A DNA stretch of 64,000 nucleotides from Sulfurihydrogenibium azorense Az-Fu1 (GCF_000021545.1 NC_012438.1:1576878-1640877); one strand, 5' to 3'; numbered from the stretch's first letter, positions 46,276 to 59,952 are shown. A program made the numbers and translations. Notes: a model not told the origin generated them from the sequence alone.

Positions 46276-47466
46276 TTAATCTAAGATTTTAGTAACAACA
46301 CCAGCACCTACTGTTCTTCCACCTTCCCTAATCGCAAATCTCATCTGCTCTTCCATAGCTACTGGTACCATTAACTCTACTTCTAACTCTACGTTATCCC
46401 CTGGCATTACCATCTCTTGTCCTTCTGGTAATCCTACTACTGTTCCTGTTACGTCTGCTGTCCTGATGTAAAACTGTGGTCTGTATCCTAAAAAGAATGG
46501 TGTATGTCTTCCTCCTTCCTCTTTGCTTAACACGTATACTTGTGCCTTGAATCTCTTGTGTGGTGTTATTGTCCCCGGTTTGGCTAATACTTGTCCTCTC
46601 TCTACTTCATCTTTTGTTATTCCTCTTAGTAATACTCCTACGTTGTCCCCTGCTATCGCTTCGTCTAACTGCTTTCTAAACATCTCTATCCCTGTCACTA
46701 CTGTCTTCTTCTTCTCCTCTGATAATCCTACTATCTCTACTTCATCTCCTATTTTCAACGTTCCTCTCTCTACTCTCCCTGTTACTACTGTTCCTCTTCC
46801 TGTTATCGTAAATACGTCCTCTACTGCCATTAGGAATGGTTTGTCTGTCTCTCTTGGTGGTGTTGGTATGTATTCGTCCATAGCCTTTAATAAGTCTTCT
46901 ACTGACTTAAACCATTTTGGATCGTCGTTTAATGCTCCTAATGCTGACCCTCTTATTACTGGTACTTCATCTCCTGGAAAGTCGTATTTTGATAGAAGCT
47001 CTCTTACTTCCATCTCTACTAAGTCTATTAATTCTTCGTCATCTACCATATCACATTTGTTTAAAAATACTACTATGTATGGTACGTTAACTTGTCTTGC
47101 AAGTAGTACGTGCTCTCTTGTTTGTGGCATTGGTCCGTCTGCTGCTGATACTACAAGTATAGCTCCGTCCATTTGGGCTGCACCTGTTATCATGTTCTTG
47201 ATGTAGTCTGCGTGTCCTGGACAGTCTACGTGGGCATAGTGTCTTTTTTCTGTTTCGTATTCTACGTGGGTGATGTTTATTGTTATTCCTCTCTCTCTTT
47301 CTTCTGGTGCTTTATCTATGTCTGCATATCCTACGAATTTTGCTAACCCTTTCTTGCTTTGTACGTATGTTATAGCTGCTGTTAATGTTGTTTTACCGTG
47401 GTCTACGTGACCTATTGTTCCTACGTTTAGGTGCTCTTTCCCTCTTACAAACTTCTCTTTTGCCAT
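46276..47466 (-). CDS. tuf: Elongation factor Tu, complete copy
   Basis: 396 residues. G1 GHVDHGKT (19-26), switch [11 protein letters not shown] (82-90), NKCD (137-140) and SAL (175-177) form the GTP site; domains 2 and 3 follow from about residue 210. It carries aminoacyl-tRNA to the ribosome. GGAGG precedes the ATG. A second, almost identical copy ends at 63391. The two differ in the compared 201 residues only at [11 protein letters not shown] (here Val) versus [11 protein letters not shown]. Confidence 0.99.
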   Translation of the reverse strand: MAKEKFVRGKEHLNVGTIGHVDHGKTTLTAAITYVQSKKGLAKFVGYADIDKAPEERERGITINITHVEYETEKRHYAHVDCPGHADYIKNMITGAAQMDGAILVVSAADGPMPQTREHVLLARQVNVPYIVVFLNKCDMVDDEELIDLVEMEVRELLSKYDFPGDEVPVIRGSALGALNDDPKWFKSVEDLLKAMDEYIPTPPRETDKPFLMAVEDVFTITGRGTVVTGRVERGTLKIGDEVEIVGLSEEKKKTVVTGIEMFRKQLDEAIAGDNVGVLLRGITKDEVERGQVLAKPGTITPHKRFKAQVYVLSKEEGGRHTPFFLGYRPQFYIRTADVTGTVVGLPEGQEMVMPGDNVELEVELMVPVAMEEQMRFAIREGGRTVGAGVVTKILD

Positions 47467-47484
47467 CTATCTTTACCTCCTATT

Positions 47485-49566
47485 TTAATCGTGAGATTTA
47501 TTTCTTTGACCTGCAATTTGTTCAGCTATATGTCTTGGAACTTCTTCATATCTTTCAAATGTCATAACAAACGTAGCTCTACCTTGTGTTAATGATCTTA
47601 AATCTGTAGCGTATCCAAACATCTCTGCTAAAGGAACTTCTGCTTTTATAGTTTGTGTACTTCCTTTCTTTTCCATTCCAAGTATTCTACCTCTTCTTCT
47701 GTTGAGGTCTCCCATTACATCACCCATATACTCTTCAGGAGTGTCAACCTCAACATGCATTATAGGCTCTAAGAGAACCGGATCAGCCTTTTTCATAGCG
47801 TCTCTAAATGCCATAGAACCTGCTATTTTAAACGCTATTTCAGAAGAGTCGACTTCGTGGAATGAACCGTCAAAAAGTGTAGCTTTAACGTTTATAACTG
47901 GGTATCCTGCTACAACACCTTGATTCATAGCTTCTCTTATTCCTTCATCTACTGCAGGAATAAACTCTTTCGGTATAACTCCACCAACTATTTTATCTAC
48001 GAATTCATATTCCTTTTCAGGGTTTGGTTCTATCTCAATCCATACGTGACCGTACTGACCTCTACCACCTGACTGTCTTATAAACTTACCTTCAGCTGTT
48101 GCTTTTTTCTTAATAGTTTCTTTATATGCAACTTGTGGTTTACCTACGTTAACTTCAAGCTTATGTTCTCTTTTCATTCTGTCTATTATAATCTCAAGGT
48201 GTAACTCACCCATTCCGTGAATTAATGTTTGATTTGTTTCAGGATCAACAGAAACTTTAAATGTAGGGTCTTCTTTCATAAACTTATTTAAAACTTGAGA
48301 GAGTTTTTCTTGGTCTGCTTTAGTTTTTGGCTCTATAGCCATAGCAATAACAGGCTCAGGAAATTCCATCTTTTCAAGAACAATTGGGTTTTTCTCGTCA
48401 CAAAGTGTATCTCCCGTAGTTGCATCAATACCAACAGCTGCTGCTATATCTCCTGCATACACCTCAGTAATTTCTTCCCTCTGGTTTGCATGCATTCTAA
48501 GTAATCTACCTATTCTTTCTTTTTTGCCTTTATTGGATATCAAAATTGTTTGTCCAGCTTTTACAACACCTGAGTATACTCTGAAATAGGTTAATTGTCC
48601 TGCATAAGGATCTGCCATAACCTTAAATGCTAATGCACAGAAAGGCTCTTCATCTGATGGTTTTCTTTCTACTTCTTCTCCCGTATTTGGATTTGTACCT
48701 TTTACAGGTGGTAAATCTAAAGGTGAAGGTAAAAAGTCTATTACAGCGTCTAATAATGGTTGAATTCCTTTATTCTTGAAAGCTGTTCCACAAAGCATTG
48801 GAACAAGTTTTCTTTCTATAGTAGCTTTTCTTAAAGCTGTCTTAAGTTCTTCTTCAGAAATCTCTTCTCCTGCAAAATATTTTTCCATTAAAGCTTCATC
48901 TGTCTCAACTATAGCTTCTATCATTTTTTCTCGCCATTCTTGAGCTAAATCTAATAGATCTGCAGGTATTTCTTTTTCTGAGAATTTAGCTCCAAGTTCA
49001 TCTCCATCCCAAACAATAGCTTTCATTTTAAATAGATCTACAACACCAACAAAACTATCCTCAGCTCCTATAGGAACTTGTATTGGAACAGGATTTGTTC
49101 CCAATTTTTTCTTCATATCTTCATATACACCAAAAAAGTTTGCACCGACTCTATCCATTTTGTTTACAAAAGCTATTCTTGGTTTTTGGAATCTATCTGC
49201 CCATCTCCAGTTTGCTTCAGACTGAGGTTGAACACCTTCAACAGACGAAAAAACAAATACAATTCCATCAAGGGCTTTCATAGATCTAACAACTTCGACA
49301 CCAAAGTCAACGTGTCCTGGTGTATCAATTATGTTTAACTGGTATCCTTTCCAGTAAGCTGCCGTTGTAGCTGCCGTAATTGTAATTCCTCTTTCTTTCT
49401 CTTGTTCCATCCAGTCCATAGTGGCAGCACCTTCGTGAACTTCACCAATTTTGTAAGTTTTTCCTGTATAGAATAGTATTCTTTCTGTGGTTGTAGTTTT
49501 ACCTGCGTCTATATGTGCTACAATTCCTATATTTCTTAATTTTTCAATTGGTACTTGCCTTGGCAT
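47485..49566 (-). CDS. fusA: Elongation factor G
   Basis: 693 residues, five domains. GTPase motifs [19 protein letters not shown] (16-34), DTPGHVDFG and NKMD are intact. Domain IV ('[18 protein letters not shown]') reaches the decoding site during translocation. It sits 47 nt after rpsG and 18 nt before tuf, the classic str operon order. Confidence 0.99.
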   Translation of the reverse strand: MPRQVPIEKLRNIGIVAHIDAGKTTTTERILFYTGKTYKIGEVHEGAATMDWMEQEKERGITITAATTAAYWKGYQLNIIDTPGHVDFGVEVVRSMKALDGIVFVFSSVEGVQPQSEANWRWADRFQKPRIAFVNKMDRVGANFFGVYEDMKKKLGTNPVPIQVPIGAEDSFVGVVDLFKMKAIVWDGDELGAKFSEKEIPADLLDLAQEWREKMIEAIVETDEALMEKYFAGEEISEEELKTALRKATIERKLVPMLCGTAFKNKGIQPLLDAVIDFLPSPLDLPPVKGTNPNTGEEVERKPSDEEPFCALAFKVMADPYAGQLTYFRVYSGVVKAGQTILISNKGKKERIGRLLRMHANQREEITEVYAGDIAAAVGIDATTGDTLCDEKNPIVLEKMEFPEPVIAMAIEPKTKADQEKLSQVLNKFMKEDPTFKVSVDPETNQTLIHGMGELHLEIIIDRMKREHKLEVNVGKPQVAYKETIKKKATAEGKFIRQSGGRGQYGHVWIEIEPNPEKEYEFVDKIVGGVIPKEFIPAVDEGIREAMNQGVVAGYPVINVKATLFDGSFHEVDSSEIAFKIAGSMAFRDAMKKADPVLLEPIMHVEVDTPEEYMGDVMGDLNRRRGRILGMEKKGSTQTIKAEVPLAEMFGYATDLRSLTQGRATFVMTFERYEEVPRHIAEQIAGQRNKSHD

Positions 49567-49613
49567 TTTTATTTTTCCTCCAAAATTTCTAATTTAGTTT
49601 TTAATTTTAATTA

Positions 49614-50093
49614 TTACCATTTATAATGTGAAAATGCTTTGTTTGCTTCGGCCATTCTATGGGTATCTTCTTTTTTCTTAACTGCGTTTCCTTTATTATT
49701 GTAAGCATCAAATAATTCATTAGATAATTTTTCTAACATTGTGTAGTTTCCTCTTCCAGTTCTGCTTCTTGCAGCTTCAACAAGCCATCTTAAAGCAAGA
49801 GAGATCTGTCTTCTTGGTGGTACTTCCATTGGTACTTGGTAAGTAGCTCCTCCAACTCTTCTTGGTCTTACTTCTAAAATTGGCTTTATGTTTTCAATTG
49901 CTTTGTATAACGCTTCCAATGGCTGCTCACCAGTTTTTTCCGCTAAGATTTTCATTGCACCGTAAACGATCTTTTCTGCAACAGATTTTTTACCATCAAC
50001 CATAACCTTATTAATAAGCTTATGTACTAATACATCTCTATAGATCGGATCAGGCATTATTTCTCTTGGTTTTACAGGTCCTTTTCTTGGCAT
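49614..50093 (-). CDS. rpsG: 30S ribosomal protein S7
   Basis: 159 residues: [20 protein letters not shown] and '[31 protein letters not shown]'. It nucleates the 16S 3' domain and sits at the E site. It starts 20 nt after rpsL with AGGAGAG. Confidence 0.98.
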   Translation of the reverse strand: MPRKGPVKPREIMPDPIYRDVLVHKLINKVMVDGKKSVAEKIVYGAMKILAEKTGEQPLEALYKAIENIKPILEVRPRRVGGATYQVPMEVPPRRQISLALRWLVEAARSRTGRGNYTMLEKLSNELFDAYNNKGNAVKKKEDTHRMAEANKAFSHYKW

Positions 50094-50113
50094 TTTTTAC
50101 CTCTCCTTTTTAA

Positions 50114-50518
50114 TTACTTTTTCTTCCCAGCAACTGCAGCTTGACCTGGTTTAGGTCTTTTAGCACCGTACTTAGAACGAGATTGTTTTCTATCTTTAAC
50201 ACCAGCAGCATCAAGAGCACCACGTATTATTTTGTACCTTACTCCAGGTAAGTCCTTAACCCTTCCACCTCTAACTAATACGATAGAGTGTTCTTGTAAG
50301 TTGTGTCCTATTCCTGGAATATAACACGTAACTTCGATACCGTTAGATAACCTAACCCTTGCAACTTTCCTTAAAGCAGAGTTTGGTTTCTTAGGTGTGG
50401 TTGTATAAACACGAACACAAACTCCTCTTTTCTGAGGGTTTCCTTGTAATGCAGGAGCTTTAGATTTTTTCTTAATCTTTTCTCTACCTTTTCTAACTAA
50501 CTGGTTTATAGTTGGCAC
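50114..50518 (-). CDS. rpsL: 30S ribosomal protein S12
   Basis: 134 residues from a GTG at 50518, chosen because AGGAGG (50529-50524) has normal spacing and the protein then starts with the family-standard [12 protein letters not shown]. The '[19 protein letters not shown]' and '[20 protein letters not shown]' blocks include the lysine and proline sites where streptomycin resistance arises in other species; both look wild type ([16 protein letters not shown]). Confidence 0.98.
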   Translation of the reverse strand: MPTINQLVRKGREKIKKKSKAPALQGNPQKRGVCVRVYTTTPKKPNSALRKVARVRLSNGIEVTCYIPGIGHNLQEHSIVLVRGGRVKDLPGVRYKIIRGALDAAGVKDRKQSRSKYGAKRPKPGQAAVAGKKK

Positions 50519-50572
50519 TGCTATCCTCCTAAAATATAAACAAAATTTTTCCATTTTAAATTAGAAAAAAAT

Positions 50573-50601
50573 ATTATAAAAGAAAAAGTAAAAAAAATCA
50601 A
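50573..50601 (-). promoter_or_regulatory. Promoter of the rpsL-rpsG-fusA-tuf operon
   Basis: On the minus strand TTGATT (50601-50596), 17-nt spacer, perfect TATAAT (50578-50573). The -35 box overlaps the T tract of the rpoC terminator, and the AT-rich spacer resembles UP-type DNA. Transcription should start near 50566, leaving a leader of about 48 nt. Confidence 0.75.
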
Positions 50602-50619
50602 GGGAGCATTTAGCTCCCT
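50591..50619 (-). terminator. Rho-independent terminator after rpoC
   Basis: On the minus strand AGGGAGC (50619-50613) pairs with GCTCCCT (50607-50601) around TAAAT, followed by TGATTTTTTT. It lies 4 nt after the rpoC stop and separates the rif genes from the str operon. Confidence 0.9.
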
Positions 50620-50623
50620 TTTA

Positions 50624-53600
50624 TTAATTTTCTTCTATTACCGATTCTTTCTCTTCTAAAGCTACTTCTACTTCAGCATACTCCTCTATTCCTGTTCCGG
50701 CAGGTATCAATCCACCTATAATTACGTTCTCTTTTAATCCTTTTAATGGATCCACTTTTCCTTCAACAGCAGCATCTGCAAGTACTCTTGTTGTTTCTTG
50801 GAAAGATGCTGCAGATATCCAACTTCTTGTTGTTAATGATGCTTTAGTAATACCAACTAAAACAGGTTCTGCTTTTGGAGGTCTTCCACCTTCCTCTATA
50901 ACTTTTCTAATTTCTTCTTCTAAATCTTCTTTGTCAACTATCTCATTTAATAAAAATCTACCATCTCCAGGGTCTACAATTTTAACTTTCTTAAGTATTT
51001 GTCTGATGATTACTTCAAAGTGTTTGTCGTTTATCTCTACACCTTGTAATCTATAGACTATTTGTGCTTCTTTTACAAGGAATGCTGCTAACTCTTCTAC
51101 ACCCATTACTCTTAAAATATCGTGAGGGTTTGGAGATCCATCGGTTAAAGAATCTCCTGCTCTTACTATAGCATTATCTTTTACTATTATGAATTTACCT
51201 TTTGGTACCTTGTAGTCTCTTTGTTGTCCAGTTTCCTTGTTAAATACAACGATACGTGAGCCTTCACTTTTCAATCTTACCATTCCATCAAATTCAGCTT
51301 TTATAGAACCATCATCTACTAAACTTTGTCCTGCTTTTACTAAACTACCATTTTTTACAATAACAAATGTGTTTTCTGGTACTTTGTAAGTTTGTGTCTT
51401 CTGTTCTTTTGGATTTATTATCGTAATTTCTTTAGCGTCTTCGTATATTCTTACTATGCCGTCTATCTCTGAAATAATAGCTTTATTCTTAGGTTCTCTT
51501 GCTTCAAGAAGTTCTTCAACTCTTGGTAAACCACCAACTATATCTCTAACTTTTGCCTTCTCTTTTGGAATTTTTGCAATAATGTCACCTTCACTTACTC
51601 TAAAGCCTTTTTTAACTTGTATATACTTATGGAATACATCAGTTTTTTCAGCTTCTGAACATGAGAAACATTTATCCCAAACTTCTTCAAGATTCTCTTT
51701 AGGTATTAAGAGTATAGTGTTAACTGGTAAATCGTATACATACTCTTTACCTTCATCATCTTTAACAATCATTCTTGGAGTGTGGAGCTGTGCATCTTTT
51801 GGTCTTAAGAACGTAATTACATAACTTGTTTTTCCTGTAATATTATCTCTTTCTTCTTTGAGAGTTACATCTAATATAACGTCTCTAAACTCTACTTCTC
51901 CACCTTTTTCAATTACTATAGGATCGCTGAATGGTTCCCATTCTGCAAGAACTGTTCCTGAATTTACCTTTTGTCCATCTTCTACGTATAAAACAGCTCC
52001 GTAAGGGGCAGGGAATCTTTCTAAAGTTTTTCCTTCTTCATTAACAATTTTTATAGAACCTTCCCTGTTAATGATAAGCTTTCTTCCTTTTTTATCTACA
52101 ACATATTTAACATTCTGAAGTTTTACAATTCCTGATTCTGTTGATACATGTTGTGTTTGTGCTGCTTTCGCTGTAGCTGCACCACCTATATGGAAAGTTC
52201 TCATAGTAAGCTGTGTACCCGGTTCACCTATAGATTGAGCTGCAATTATACCTACAGCTTCACCTACATCAACTAATTTTTTCTGTGATAGATCTCTTCC
52301 ATAACACTTCGCACAAACGCCGTGATCCATCTCACAGGTTAAAGCAGACCTGATTTTAACTTTTTCTATTCCTGCTTTTTCAAACTTATCTGCAATCTCT
52401 TCTGTTATCTCTTCTCCAGCAGAGAGTAAAAGCTCTCCTGTGTAAGGATCGAAAACATCTTCCGCTGCGTATCTTCCTACAATCCTATCTTTAAATGGTG
52501 CTACAATTTCTCCACTTTCTATTATTGCACCTACTGTAATTCCTTTTAAAGTACCACAGTCTTCTGCTGTTATAATTACATCTTGAGCAACATCGGCAAG
52601 TCTTCTCGTTAAATATCCAGCTACAGCTGTTTTTAACGCTGTATCTGCTAATCCTTTTCTTGCACCGTAGGTAGAAATAAAATACTCTACTACAGACAGT
52701 CCTTCTCTAAAGTTTGACATAATTGGAGTTTCTATAAACTCTCCAGAGTGTTTTGCCATAAGTCCACGCATTCCAGCCAGCTGTCTTATCTGGTCTCTAC
52801 TACCTCTTGCACCTGATGATGCCATCATATAAACAGGGTTAAAATAACCTGGGTATTTTTTACCATTTTCTACTCTTTCAGTTTTTTCTATCTCTTCAAA
52901 CATCTTAGAGGCAACTTCGTTTGTTGTGTTAGACCATATATCTATAACTTTGTTGTGTCTTTCACCTTTTGTTATTATTCCATCTACGTACTGGTTCCAT
53001 ACAACCTCAGCTTCTTTTATAGCTTTTTTCAAGATCTTTTCTTTCTCTTTAGGAACAACAAGGTCAGAAACAGCTATAGATACTCCAGCTTTGGTTGCAA
53101 ATTTAAATCCTATTTCTTTAATTTTATCTAACGTTTGAGCAGCTATTTCGTTTCCGTATTTTTCATATATCTCAGATATGAGTTTAGATATTTTTTTCTT
53201 ATCTAAAACTTCATTTACAAATCTAAAGCCTTTTGGAAGAATTTTGTTGAATAAAAGTCTTCCTACAGTTGTTTCTACAGTCTTACCTTCTTTCCTAACT
53301 TTTATTTTAGCAAGCAGGTCTACTTTTCCAAGTTCATAAGCAATTTTAGCCTCTTCCTCACTTGCAAATACTTTTCCTTCTCCAACAGCTCCAGGCAACT
53401 CTTGAGTCATATAGTGGATACCAAGAATTATATCTTGAGAAGGCATTGTAACCGGTTTACCGTGGGCAGGAGAGAGAATGTTTTGGGTTGATAACATAAG
53501 AATGTAAGACTCAAGTTGAGCCTCTACAGAGAGAGGTACGTGAACAGCCATTTGGTCTCCGTCAAAGTCTGCGTTAAATGGAGGACAAACTAGTGGATGG

Positions 53601-55366
53601 AGTTTTATAGCCTTCCCTTCTACAAGCTTTGGCTCAAATGCTTGAACTGACATTCTATGAAGAGTTGGAGCACGGTTTAAAAGTACTGGATGTTGTTTTA
53701 CTACTTCTTCTAAGCATTCATACACTTCTGGAGCTTTTTCTTCAACAAGTCTTTTTGCACTTTTTATAGAAGTTGCGTATCCTTTTTCTTCAAGTCTTCT
53801 GTATATAAACGGTTTAAACAGTTCAAGTGCCATCTGTTTTGGAAGACCACATTCATGCATTTGAAGCTCTGGTCCTACAACAATAACAGAACGACCAGAG
53901 TAATCAACTCTCTTACCTAAAAGGTTCTGTCTGAATCTACCTTGCTTTCCTCTTAAAGAGTCAGAAAGAGATTTAAGAGGTCTGTTATTTTGAGTTACAA
54001 TTCTTCCTCTTCTACCATTGTCTATAAGGGCATCAACAGCCTCTTGTAGCATCCTTTTTTCATTTCTAATAATTATCTCTGGAGCATCAAGATCTATAAG
54101 TCTTTTTAATCTATTGTTTCTATTTATAACCCTTCTGTATAGATCATTAAGATCTGATGTTGCAAATCTACCTCCATCTAAAGGTATAAGAGGTCTTAAA
54201 TCTGGAGGAATTACAGGAAGAACATCTAAGATCATCCATTCAGGTTTATTTCCAGAATGTAAAAATCCTTCTGCTAATCTTAATCTTCTAATAAGTTTTT
54301 TTAGTCTCGCATCACTTCCTTCTTTAAGGATAACGTTTCTTACTGCTTCTTTTACAGTCTCAAATATAGGTATTTCTTTTACCTTTTCCCTATAAGCTTT
54401 GTAAAGTTTTTCTAAAGCTTCAGATCCTGTTAAAGCAACAACGGACTCATCAAGTTGATTTTGTTCTTTATTAACTATCTGTCCAAATTTATAGTTTTTA
54501 TTTCCTGGATCTATAACCACATAGTACCCTTGAGAAATTACGGCATCTATTTCTTTCTCTGTTGGTTCTACATCTCCAAAACGTAAACCGACTTCTTGGA
54601 ATTTTCTTGCAATTTCAGCTATTGCTTTACTATAAATTCTTGGGTAGTTAAGTTTAAATTCAAGACTAAGGTCATCAAATGTTCCTGCATAACCGTGTAA
54701 CTCTTTTTTCAATTTTTTAATGAGCACTTCCATATCTATACGGGAGAGAATATCCTTTACTTTTTCAGCTCCCATACCGTACTCAAACTTTTCTGGGTTT
54801 GAGTACTCGTATTCTCTCTGTCTTAACTCTTCTTCTGATATTACTGAAAGTTTAACAAACTTTGTAAGTCCTCCCTCTAGTATTGGTAGGGTTCTTGGGT
54901 CTTTTTCAAAAGCTTCTTCTTCTTCCTCAGTAGGATGCTCTATAAGTAGGTATGATTCAAAGTAAACAACCCTCTCAATATCCCTTGATGTAAGGTCTAA
55001 AAGGCTACCTATCTTTGAAGGGGTTGATTTTAAATACCAAATATGAACAACTGGAGACGCCAGTTCTATATGTCCGAATCTTTCTCTTCTTACATCAGAC
55101 CTTGTTACCTCAACACCACACCTATCACATATTGTTCCTTCGTATTTCTTCTTTTTATATTTACCACATAAACATTCGTAATCTTTTATCGGACCAAATA
55201 TTCTTGCATCAAAAAGTCCGTCTTTTTCAGGCTTTAGCGTTCTATAGTTAAGGGTTTCAGGTTTTTTAACTTCGCCATGTGACCAAGATCTAATTATCTC
55301 TGGAGAGGCAAGAGATAATCTTATTGCATCAAATCTTTGAAAATTTTTTCTTTCTTTATTTTCCAA
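50624..55366 (-). CDS. rpoC: RNA polymerase beta' subunit
   Basis: 1580 residues, similar to the long Aquifex form. The first zinc site is [13 protein letters not shown]...CDRCGVEV, the catalytic magnesium loop is [12 protein letters not shown], and the second zinc site is [14 protein letters not shown]. The trigger-loop region (near '[16 protein letters not shown]') and the C-terminal '[16 protein letters not shown]' are intact. Large sandwich-barrel insertions lie between residues about 1080 and 1390. It starts 15 nt after rpoB and ends at a terminator. Confidence 0.99.
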   Translation of the reverse strand: MENKERKNFQRFDAIRLSLASPEIIRSWSHGEVKKPETLNYRTLKPEKDGLFDARIFGPIKDYECLCGKYKKKKYEGTICDRCGVEVTRSDVRRERFGHIELASPVVHIWYLKSTPSKIGSLLDLTSRDIERVVYFESYLLIEHPTEEEEEAFEKDPRTLPILEGGLTKFVKLSVISEEELRQREYEYSNPEKFEYGMGAEKVKDILSRIDMEVLIKKLKKELHGYAGTFDDLSLEFKLNYPRIYSKAIAEIARKFQEVGLRFGDVEPTEKEIDAVISQGYYVVIDPGNKNYKFGQIVNKEQNQLDESVVALTGSEALEKLYKAYREKVKEIPIFETVKEAVRNVILKEGSDARLKKLIRRLRLAEGFLHSGNKPEWMILDVLPVIPPDLRPLIPLDGGRFATSDLNDLYRRVINRNNRLKRLIDLDAPEIIIRNEKRMLQEAVDALIDNGRRGRIVTQNNRPLKSLSDSLRGKQGRFRQNLLGKRVDYSGRSVIVVGPELQMHECGLPKQMALELFKPFIYRRLEEKGYATSIKSAKRLVEEKAPEVYECLEEVVKQHPVLLNRAPTLHRMSVQAFEPKLVEGKAIKLHPLVCPPFNADFDGDQMAVHVPLSVEAQLESYILMLSTQNILSPAHGKPVTMPSQDIILGIHYMTQELPGAVGEGKVFASEEEAKIAYELGKVDLLAKIKVRKEGKTVETTVGRLLFNKILPKGFRFVNEVLDKKKISKLISEIYEKYGNEIAAQTLDKIKEIGFKFATKAGVSIAVSDLVVPKEKEKILKKAIKEAEVVWNQYVDGIITKGERHNKVIDIWSNTTNEVASKMFEEIEKTERVENGKKYPGYFNPVYMMASSGARGSRDQIRQLAGMRGLMAKHSGEFIETPIMSNFREGLSVVEYFISTYGARKGLADTALKTAVAGYLTRRLADVAQDVIITAEDCGTLKGITVGAIIESGEIVAPFKDRIVGRYAAEDVFDPYTGELLLSAGEEITEEIADKFEKAGIEKVKIRSALTCEMDHGVCAKCYGRDLSQKKLVDVGEAVGIIAAQSIGEPGTQLTMRTFHIGGAATAKAAQTQHVSTESGIVKLQNVKYVVDKKGRKLIINREGSIKIVNEEGKTLERFPAPYGAVLYVEDGQKVNSGTVLAEWEPFSDPIVIEKGGEVEFRDVILDVTLKEERDNITGKTSYVITFLRPKDAQLHTPRMIVKDDEGKEYVYDLPVNTILLIPKENLEEVWDKCFSCSEAEKTDVFHKYIQVKKGFRVSEGDIIAKIPKEKAKVRDIVGGLPRVEELLEAREPKNKAIISEIDGIVRIYEDAKEITIINPKEQKTQTYKVPENTFVIVKNGSLVKAGQSLVDDGSIKAEFDGMVRLKSEGSRIVVFNKETGQQRDYKVPKGKFIIVKDNAIVRAGDSLTDGSPNPHDILRVMGVEELAAFLVKEAQIVYRLQGVEINDKHFEVIIRQILKKVKIVDPGDGRFLLNEIVDKEDLEEEIRKVIEEGGRPPKAEPVLVGITKASLTTRSWISAASFQETTRVLADAAVEGKVDPLKGLKENVIIGGLIPAGTGIEEYAEVEVALEEKESVIEEN

Positions 55367-55381
55367 GGCACTTCCTCCTGC

Positions 55382-58300
55382 CTAAACTGTAGGTTTCTTT
55401 TCTTCTGATGTATCACAAGACTGGGATTGACCGTCTGTGATACACTCAACATTTAGACCTAACGCTTTCAACTCTCTAACTAATACTTTAAATGATTCAG
55501 GAACTCCAATATCGTAGTAATGCTTTCCTTTTATGATTGCTTCGTAAACTCTTTTTCTTCCTTCGATATCATCAGATTTAACTGTAAGCATTTCTCTTAG
55601 AGTGTAAGCTGCACCGTGAGCCTCAAGTGCCCAAACTTCCATTTCTCCAAATCTTTGTCCACCGAACTGAGCTCTACCACCAAGTGGCTGTTGAGTAATC
55701 AAGGAGTAAGGTCCAGTAGAACGAGCGTGTATCTTATCATCAACCATATGGATAAGCTTTAACATGTACATGTATCCAACAGTAACTTCTAAATCAAAAG
55801 GCTCTCCTGTTCTACCATCAATAAGTCTAACTTTTCCATTTTCTTTAAATCCTGCAGCTTGTAGCATTCTTCTTATATCATCTTCAGTAGCACTTTCAAA
55901 TATTGCAGTTTCAATAGGAATTCCTATCTTTCCTAAATCTTTAATTAAAGACCTTAAACTTTCATCGTCAAGCTCACGTAAAGCTTTTTCTAGTTCTTTA
56001 GTATCTTCAACTCTTTTCTTTGTAAGAAGTTTGTCATTTGTTTCGTTAACTATAGAGTAATACTCAACTATCTTTTGGATAATTTTCTCTTTATCAAAGA
56101 TATTTTCAAGCTCTTTTGAAAGTTTTTCTCCAAGTTTTTTAGCTGCAAGGCCAAGGTGTGTTTCTAGAATTTGTCCTACATTCATACGAGAAGGAACACC
56201 TAGTGGGTTTAAAACTATATCTACAGGAGTTCCATCTTCTAGGAAAGGCATATCTTCAACAGGTAAGACAACGGATATTACACCTTTGTTACCGTGTCTA
56301 CCTGCCATCTTATCACCAACTTGTATCTTTCTCTTCTGAGCAATATAAACTTTTACAAGTTCAATCACTCCCGGCTTTAAGTCAGCACCTTCTTCTAAAA
56401 CTTCTTTTTTCCTTTGATATATCTTTTCCCAAAGTTCTATCTGACTTTTTGCTTTATCAGATATCTCTTTTGCAAGATTAGATACCTTTTTATCTTTTAT
56501 AAAGTTAGATGGATTTATAGCTATTATCCTAATTACCTTGTCAATGTTTTCCTCTGTTAATTTTTCTCCTTCTTTTACTATAACTTCTGTTCCAACTTTA
56601 ATATCCTTTGAAACTTTTGAACCTATTAAAAGAGCTTTTAAATTTTCATCTCTTCTTTCTAATATAAACTTTTTCTTCTCTTCAAGTTCAGTGTTTAACT
56701 TTTCTATCTCTTGTTTTATAAGAGTATCAAAGTACTTCTCTCTCTTTTCTTTTTTATCTTTTCTCTTCTTAGCAAAGATCTGGACATCTACAACAACACC
56801 TTCAACACCTATAGGAACTCTTAAAGATGTATCTTTAACATCACTTGCCTTTTCTCCAAAGATGGCAAGAAGTAGTTTTTCTTCTGGAGTAGGTGTAGAC
56901 TCTCCTTTAGGAGTTACTTTTCCTACTAATATATCTCCAGGTTTAACGTAAGTTCCTACTTTTACAATACCATGCTCATCAAGATTTGCAAGTAATCTTT
57001 CTTTAACGTTTGGTATGTTTCTTGTAATCTCTTCTGGTCCAAGTTTTGTTTCTCTTGCTTCAACTTCAAACTCTTCTATATGAATAGAAGTGAATACATC
57101 ATCTTTAACTAATCTTTCAGATATAACGATAGCATCCTCAAAGTTGTATCCTCTCCATGGCATAAACGCCACTAAAACGTTTTTACCAAGGGCAAGTTCA
57201 CCTTTATAAGTAGAGGTTCCATCTGCTATAACTGCACCCTTTTCTACTTTGTCTCCTACTCTTACTAAAGGTCTTTGGTTTATACATGTAGCTTGGTTAG
57301 ATCCTTTAAACTTTTTAAGTTCGTATATATCCATTCCTATATCAAGAGGATCATGAGGATCTATCTCGTCTTCGTTTACTTTTATCGTTATTGAGTTTCC
57401 ATCAACTTTTACAACTTCTCCACCTCTTTTAGCAACAACAGCTGAACCACTATCCTTTGCTATTATAACTTCCATTCCAGTACCAATCAGCGGATACTCT
57501 GTTTTAATAAGTGGTACAGCCTGTCTTTGCATGTTTGATCCCATAAGAGCTCTGTTTGCGTCGTCATGCTCTAAGAATGGAATTAATGATGCAGATGGAG
57601 ATACTACTTGTTTTGGAGATATATCCATATAATGGACTTCTTTAGGATCAACAAGTCTTATATCTCCGTAAGCTCTTGCGAGAACTCTATCTGAGGTAAA
57701 TCTACCTTTTTCATCTATTTCTGCGTTAGCTTGAGCTATAACATACTTTTCTTCATCGTAAGCTGTTAAGTATTCAATCTCGTTTGTTACTACTCCATCT
57801 ACAACTTTCCTATACGGAGTTATTAAAAATCCAAACTCATTTAATCTTGAGTAAACAGTCATAGAAGACACTAATCCAATGTTTTGACCTTCTGGTGTTT
57901 CAATAGGACATACTCTACCATAATGGGATGGGTGAACATCCCTTATTTCAAACTTTGCACTATCCCTTGTTAAACCACCGGGTCCCAGTGCAGATAACCT
58001 TCTTTTATGGGTTAGTTCAGATAGAGGGTTAGTTTGATCCATAAACTGAGAGAGTTGACCACCTTTTAAAAATTCTACAATAGTCCCTACTAAATACCTT
58101 GGATTAATTAACTCACTTGGCTTTAACTGAGGATCTTCTATATCTACAATAGCAACTCTATCTTTAAAGGCTTTTTGCATTCTGGCGATACCAGCTCTAG
58201 CTTGAACCTCAAGCAACTCTCCAACAGGTCTAACCCTTCTGTTTCCTAAATGTGCAATATCATCTAAAGTTTTCTTCCCATATCTTAATTCAAGTAAATA

Positions 58301-59839
58301 TTTAACAATGGCTATAATATCAGCCATTTGAAGAGTTCTTGCTTCTTCATCTAAGTACTCTTTAACTTTTATTTCTTTAAAAGAGTGTTTTTTCAACTCT
58401 TCAACTAACTGTCTATCTATCTTTGTACCTGCAGGGTATACTGTATCTCTTATCTTTACATCTTCATCTAACATAAGAGGTGGGAATTTTTCAAAGAAGT
58501 CCTCTAAGTCTAAAGGTTTTATAGTTTTTGGCACATTATGGACTTTTGCATTTATCTTAACTCTTCCAACTCTTGAAAGGTCATATTTTTGGTAATCTTC
58601 AAATGTATTTTCAAAAAGTTCTCTTGCTCTTTTCATAAATGCCTTTGGATCAAGAACAGCAGTATCCGTTGGTCTCATTTTTTTGTATATCTCAACTAAA
58701 GCAGCATCTCTAAAGGAGAACATAGCATTTATTTTAGGTTCATCTTTTTTTAGAGTTTCAACTATTATTCTTTGATATGGTGATTTATTACATACTTGAG
58801 GTTCAACAGCTACAATCTCTTCTATCTTATATCTGTCGTCGTTTATGTAAGAAGCCAAATTTTCTGCAGGGACATATTTCTCGTATCTTATTGAAACAGG
58901 TTGACCTTTATCCGATATCTCTTCTGTTACATACGTTATGAATATATCTCTATTTGCTAACTCTTCTAATGAAACTGGTAATCCTGTTTTTTCTTCAACT
59001 AACTCTCCATTTACAACTTTGTACTTTTCAACTTTTCCATAGAATGTTTTTAATATTTTGTAAGCAGTATCACATCCAAAAGCTCTAACTAAAGTGGTAC
59101 CTAATATTTTTCTTCTGTCTATCTTTGCGTAAAAGATTTCAGCATTAGTAGCGTACTGAACTTCTACTCTTGAACCTTTTTCAGGTATTACACTACCTTC
59201 GTATATTATTCTTGTTATAATATCTTTTGTTTTATCTTCTTTTGCCGAGAAGAATATACCAGAAGATCTAATCAACTGGGAAACTATTACCCTTTCACTA
59301 CCATTTATCATAAAGTAAGCGTAATCTGTAAGAAGAGGTAGTTCTCCAAAATAAAGTTTTTGCTTTCTTATTGTCTTTGGAACGACTTCTCCAGTTTTTG
59401 GATCTACATTGTTTATAACTAATTCAAGTAAAACTCTTAAAGGTGCACTGTAAGTTAAACCTTTGTACTTACATTCATCTACACTTAGTTTTTCTTTGTA
59501 TATTAAAGGACTTCCACAGTGGGGACAATCAACTTCTGGACCTCCTAACACTTCTTCCGGAAGAGATTTTCCACACTTACCACATTCCCAATCTCCAATC
59601 TCATAACCTACGTATCTTACTTCAAGTTGACCGTTTGGATCAACAAATGGAAATGAAGTTCTAAAAAGATTTTCTAATCCTTTATTTGGATCTCTTTTGA
59701 GAGGATTAACATGAAATTGTGTAAAATTTTCAAAAGATTCTCTAATTACTGAAAGTAAATCAGGAGGTGTTATAATTTCTTTTCTTTTGGATAAACTTTT
59801 ACGGAAAGGGTTTGACTTAAGATTCTTTATTACTCTCAT
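55382..59839 (-). CDS. rpoB: RNA polymerase beta subunit with N-terminal zinc ribbon insert
   Basis: 1485 residues. Rifampicin-region blocks '[31 protein letters not shown]' (by position about 600-630) look rifampicin-sensitive in type. '[19 protein letters not shown]' and the C-terminal '[25 protein letters not shown]' are standard. Unusual is C86-x2-C89-x15-C105-x2-C108 between 'GYEIGDWE' and '[12 protein letters not shown]', where E. coli has only a short loop; this would form a zinc ribbon in the beta1 lobe. A hairpin precedes the gene after rplL. Confidence 0.98.
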   Translation of the reverse strand: MRVIKNLKSNPFRKSLSKRKEIITPPDLLSVIRESFENFTQFHVNPLKRDPNKGLENLFRTSFPFVDPNGQLEVRYVGYEIGDWECGKCGKSLPEEVLGGPEVDCPHCGSPLIYKEKLSVDECKYKGLTYSAPLRVLLELVINNVDPKTGEVVPKTIRKQKLYFGELPLLTDYAYFMINGSERVIVSQLIRSSGIFFSAKEDKTKDIITRIIYEGSVIPEKGSRVEVQYATNAEIFYAKIDRRKILGTTLVRAFGCDTAYKILKTFYGKVEKYKVVNGELVEEKTGLPVSLEELANRDIFITYVTEEISDKGQPVSIRYEKYVPAENLASYINDDRYKIEEIVAVEPQVCNKSPYQRIIVETLKKDEPKINAMFSFRDAALVEIYKKMRPTDTAVLDPKAFMKRARELFENTFEDYQKYDLSRVGRVKINAKVHNVPKTIKPLDLEDFFEKFPPLMLDEDVKIRDTVYPAGTKIDRQLVEELKKHSFKEIKVKEYLDEEARTLQMADIIAIVKYLLELRYGKKTLDDIAHLGNRRVRPVGELLEVQARAGIARMQKAFKDRVAIVDIEDPQLKPSELINPRYLVGTIVEFLKGGQLSQFMDQTNPLSELTHKRRLSALGPGGLTRDSAKFEIRDVHPSHYGRVCPIETPEGQNIGLVSSMTVYSRLNEFGFLITPYRKVVDGVVTNEIEYLTAYDEEKYVIAQANAEIDEKGRFTSDRVLARAYGDIRLVDPKEVHYMDISPKQVVSPSASLIPFLEHDDANRALMGSNMQRQAVPLIKTEYPLIGTGMEVIIAKDSGSAVVAKRGGEVVKVDGNSITIKVNEDEIDPHDPLDIGMDIYELKKFKGSNQATCINQRPLVRVGDKVEKGAVIADGTSTYKGELALGKNVLVAFMPWRGYNFEDAIVISERLVKDDVFTSIHIEEFEVEARETKLGPEEITRNIPNVKERLLANLDEHGIVKVGTYVKPGDILVGKVTPKGESTPTPEEKLLLAIFGEKASDVKDTSLRVPIGVEGVVVDVQIFAKKRKDKKEKREKYFDTLIKQEIEKLNTELEEKKKFILERRDENLKALLIGSKVSKDIKVGTEVIVKEGEKLTEENIDKVIRIIAINPSNFIKDKKVSNLAKEISDKAKSQIELWEKIYQRKKEVLEEGADLKPGVIELVKVYIAQKRKIQVGDKMAGRHGNKGVISVVLPVEDMPFLEDGTPVDIVLNPLGVPSRMNVGQILETHLGLAAKKLGEKLSKELENIFDKEKIIQKIVEYYSIVNETNDKLLTKKRVEDTKELEKALRELDDESLRSLIKDLGKIGIPIETAIFESATEDDIRRMLQAAGFKENGKVRLIDGRTGEPFDLEVTVGYMYMLKLIHMVDDKIHARSTGPYSLITQQPLGGRAQFGGQRFGEMEVWALEAHGAAYTLREMLTVKSDDIEGRKRVYEAIIKGKHYYDIGVPESFKVLVRELKALGLNVECITDGQSQSCDTSEEKKPTV

Positions 59840-59862
59840 CCTTACACCACCTTATTTAGTTT

Positions 59863-59907
59863 TAAAATAAATAAAGGTAGACTACCACCTAAAGGATAGC
59901 CTACCTT
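59863..59907 (-). promoter_or_regulatory. Attenuator-like hairpin between rplL and rpoB
   Basis: In the 113-nt rplL-rpoB gap, AAGGTAG (59907-59901 on the minus strand) pairs with CTACCTT (59880-59874), with an imperfect inner stem, followed by TATTTATTTT. It is a leaky terminator type that could lower rpoBC transcription relative to the ribosomal genes, as in other bacteria. Confidence 0.6.
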
Positions 59908-59952
59908 AAACTGTTTTAAAAGTTAAGTCAATCTTAAATAGCTTCAACGTTA

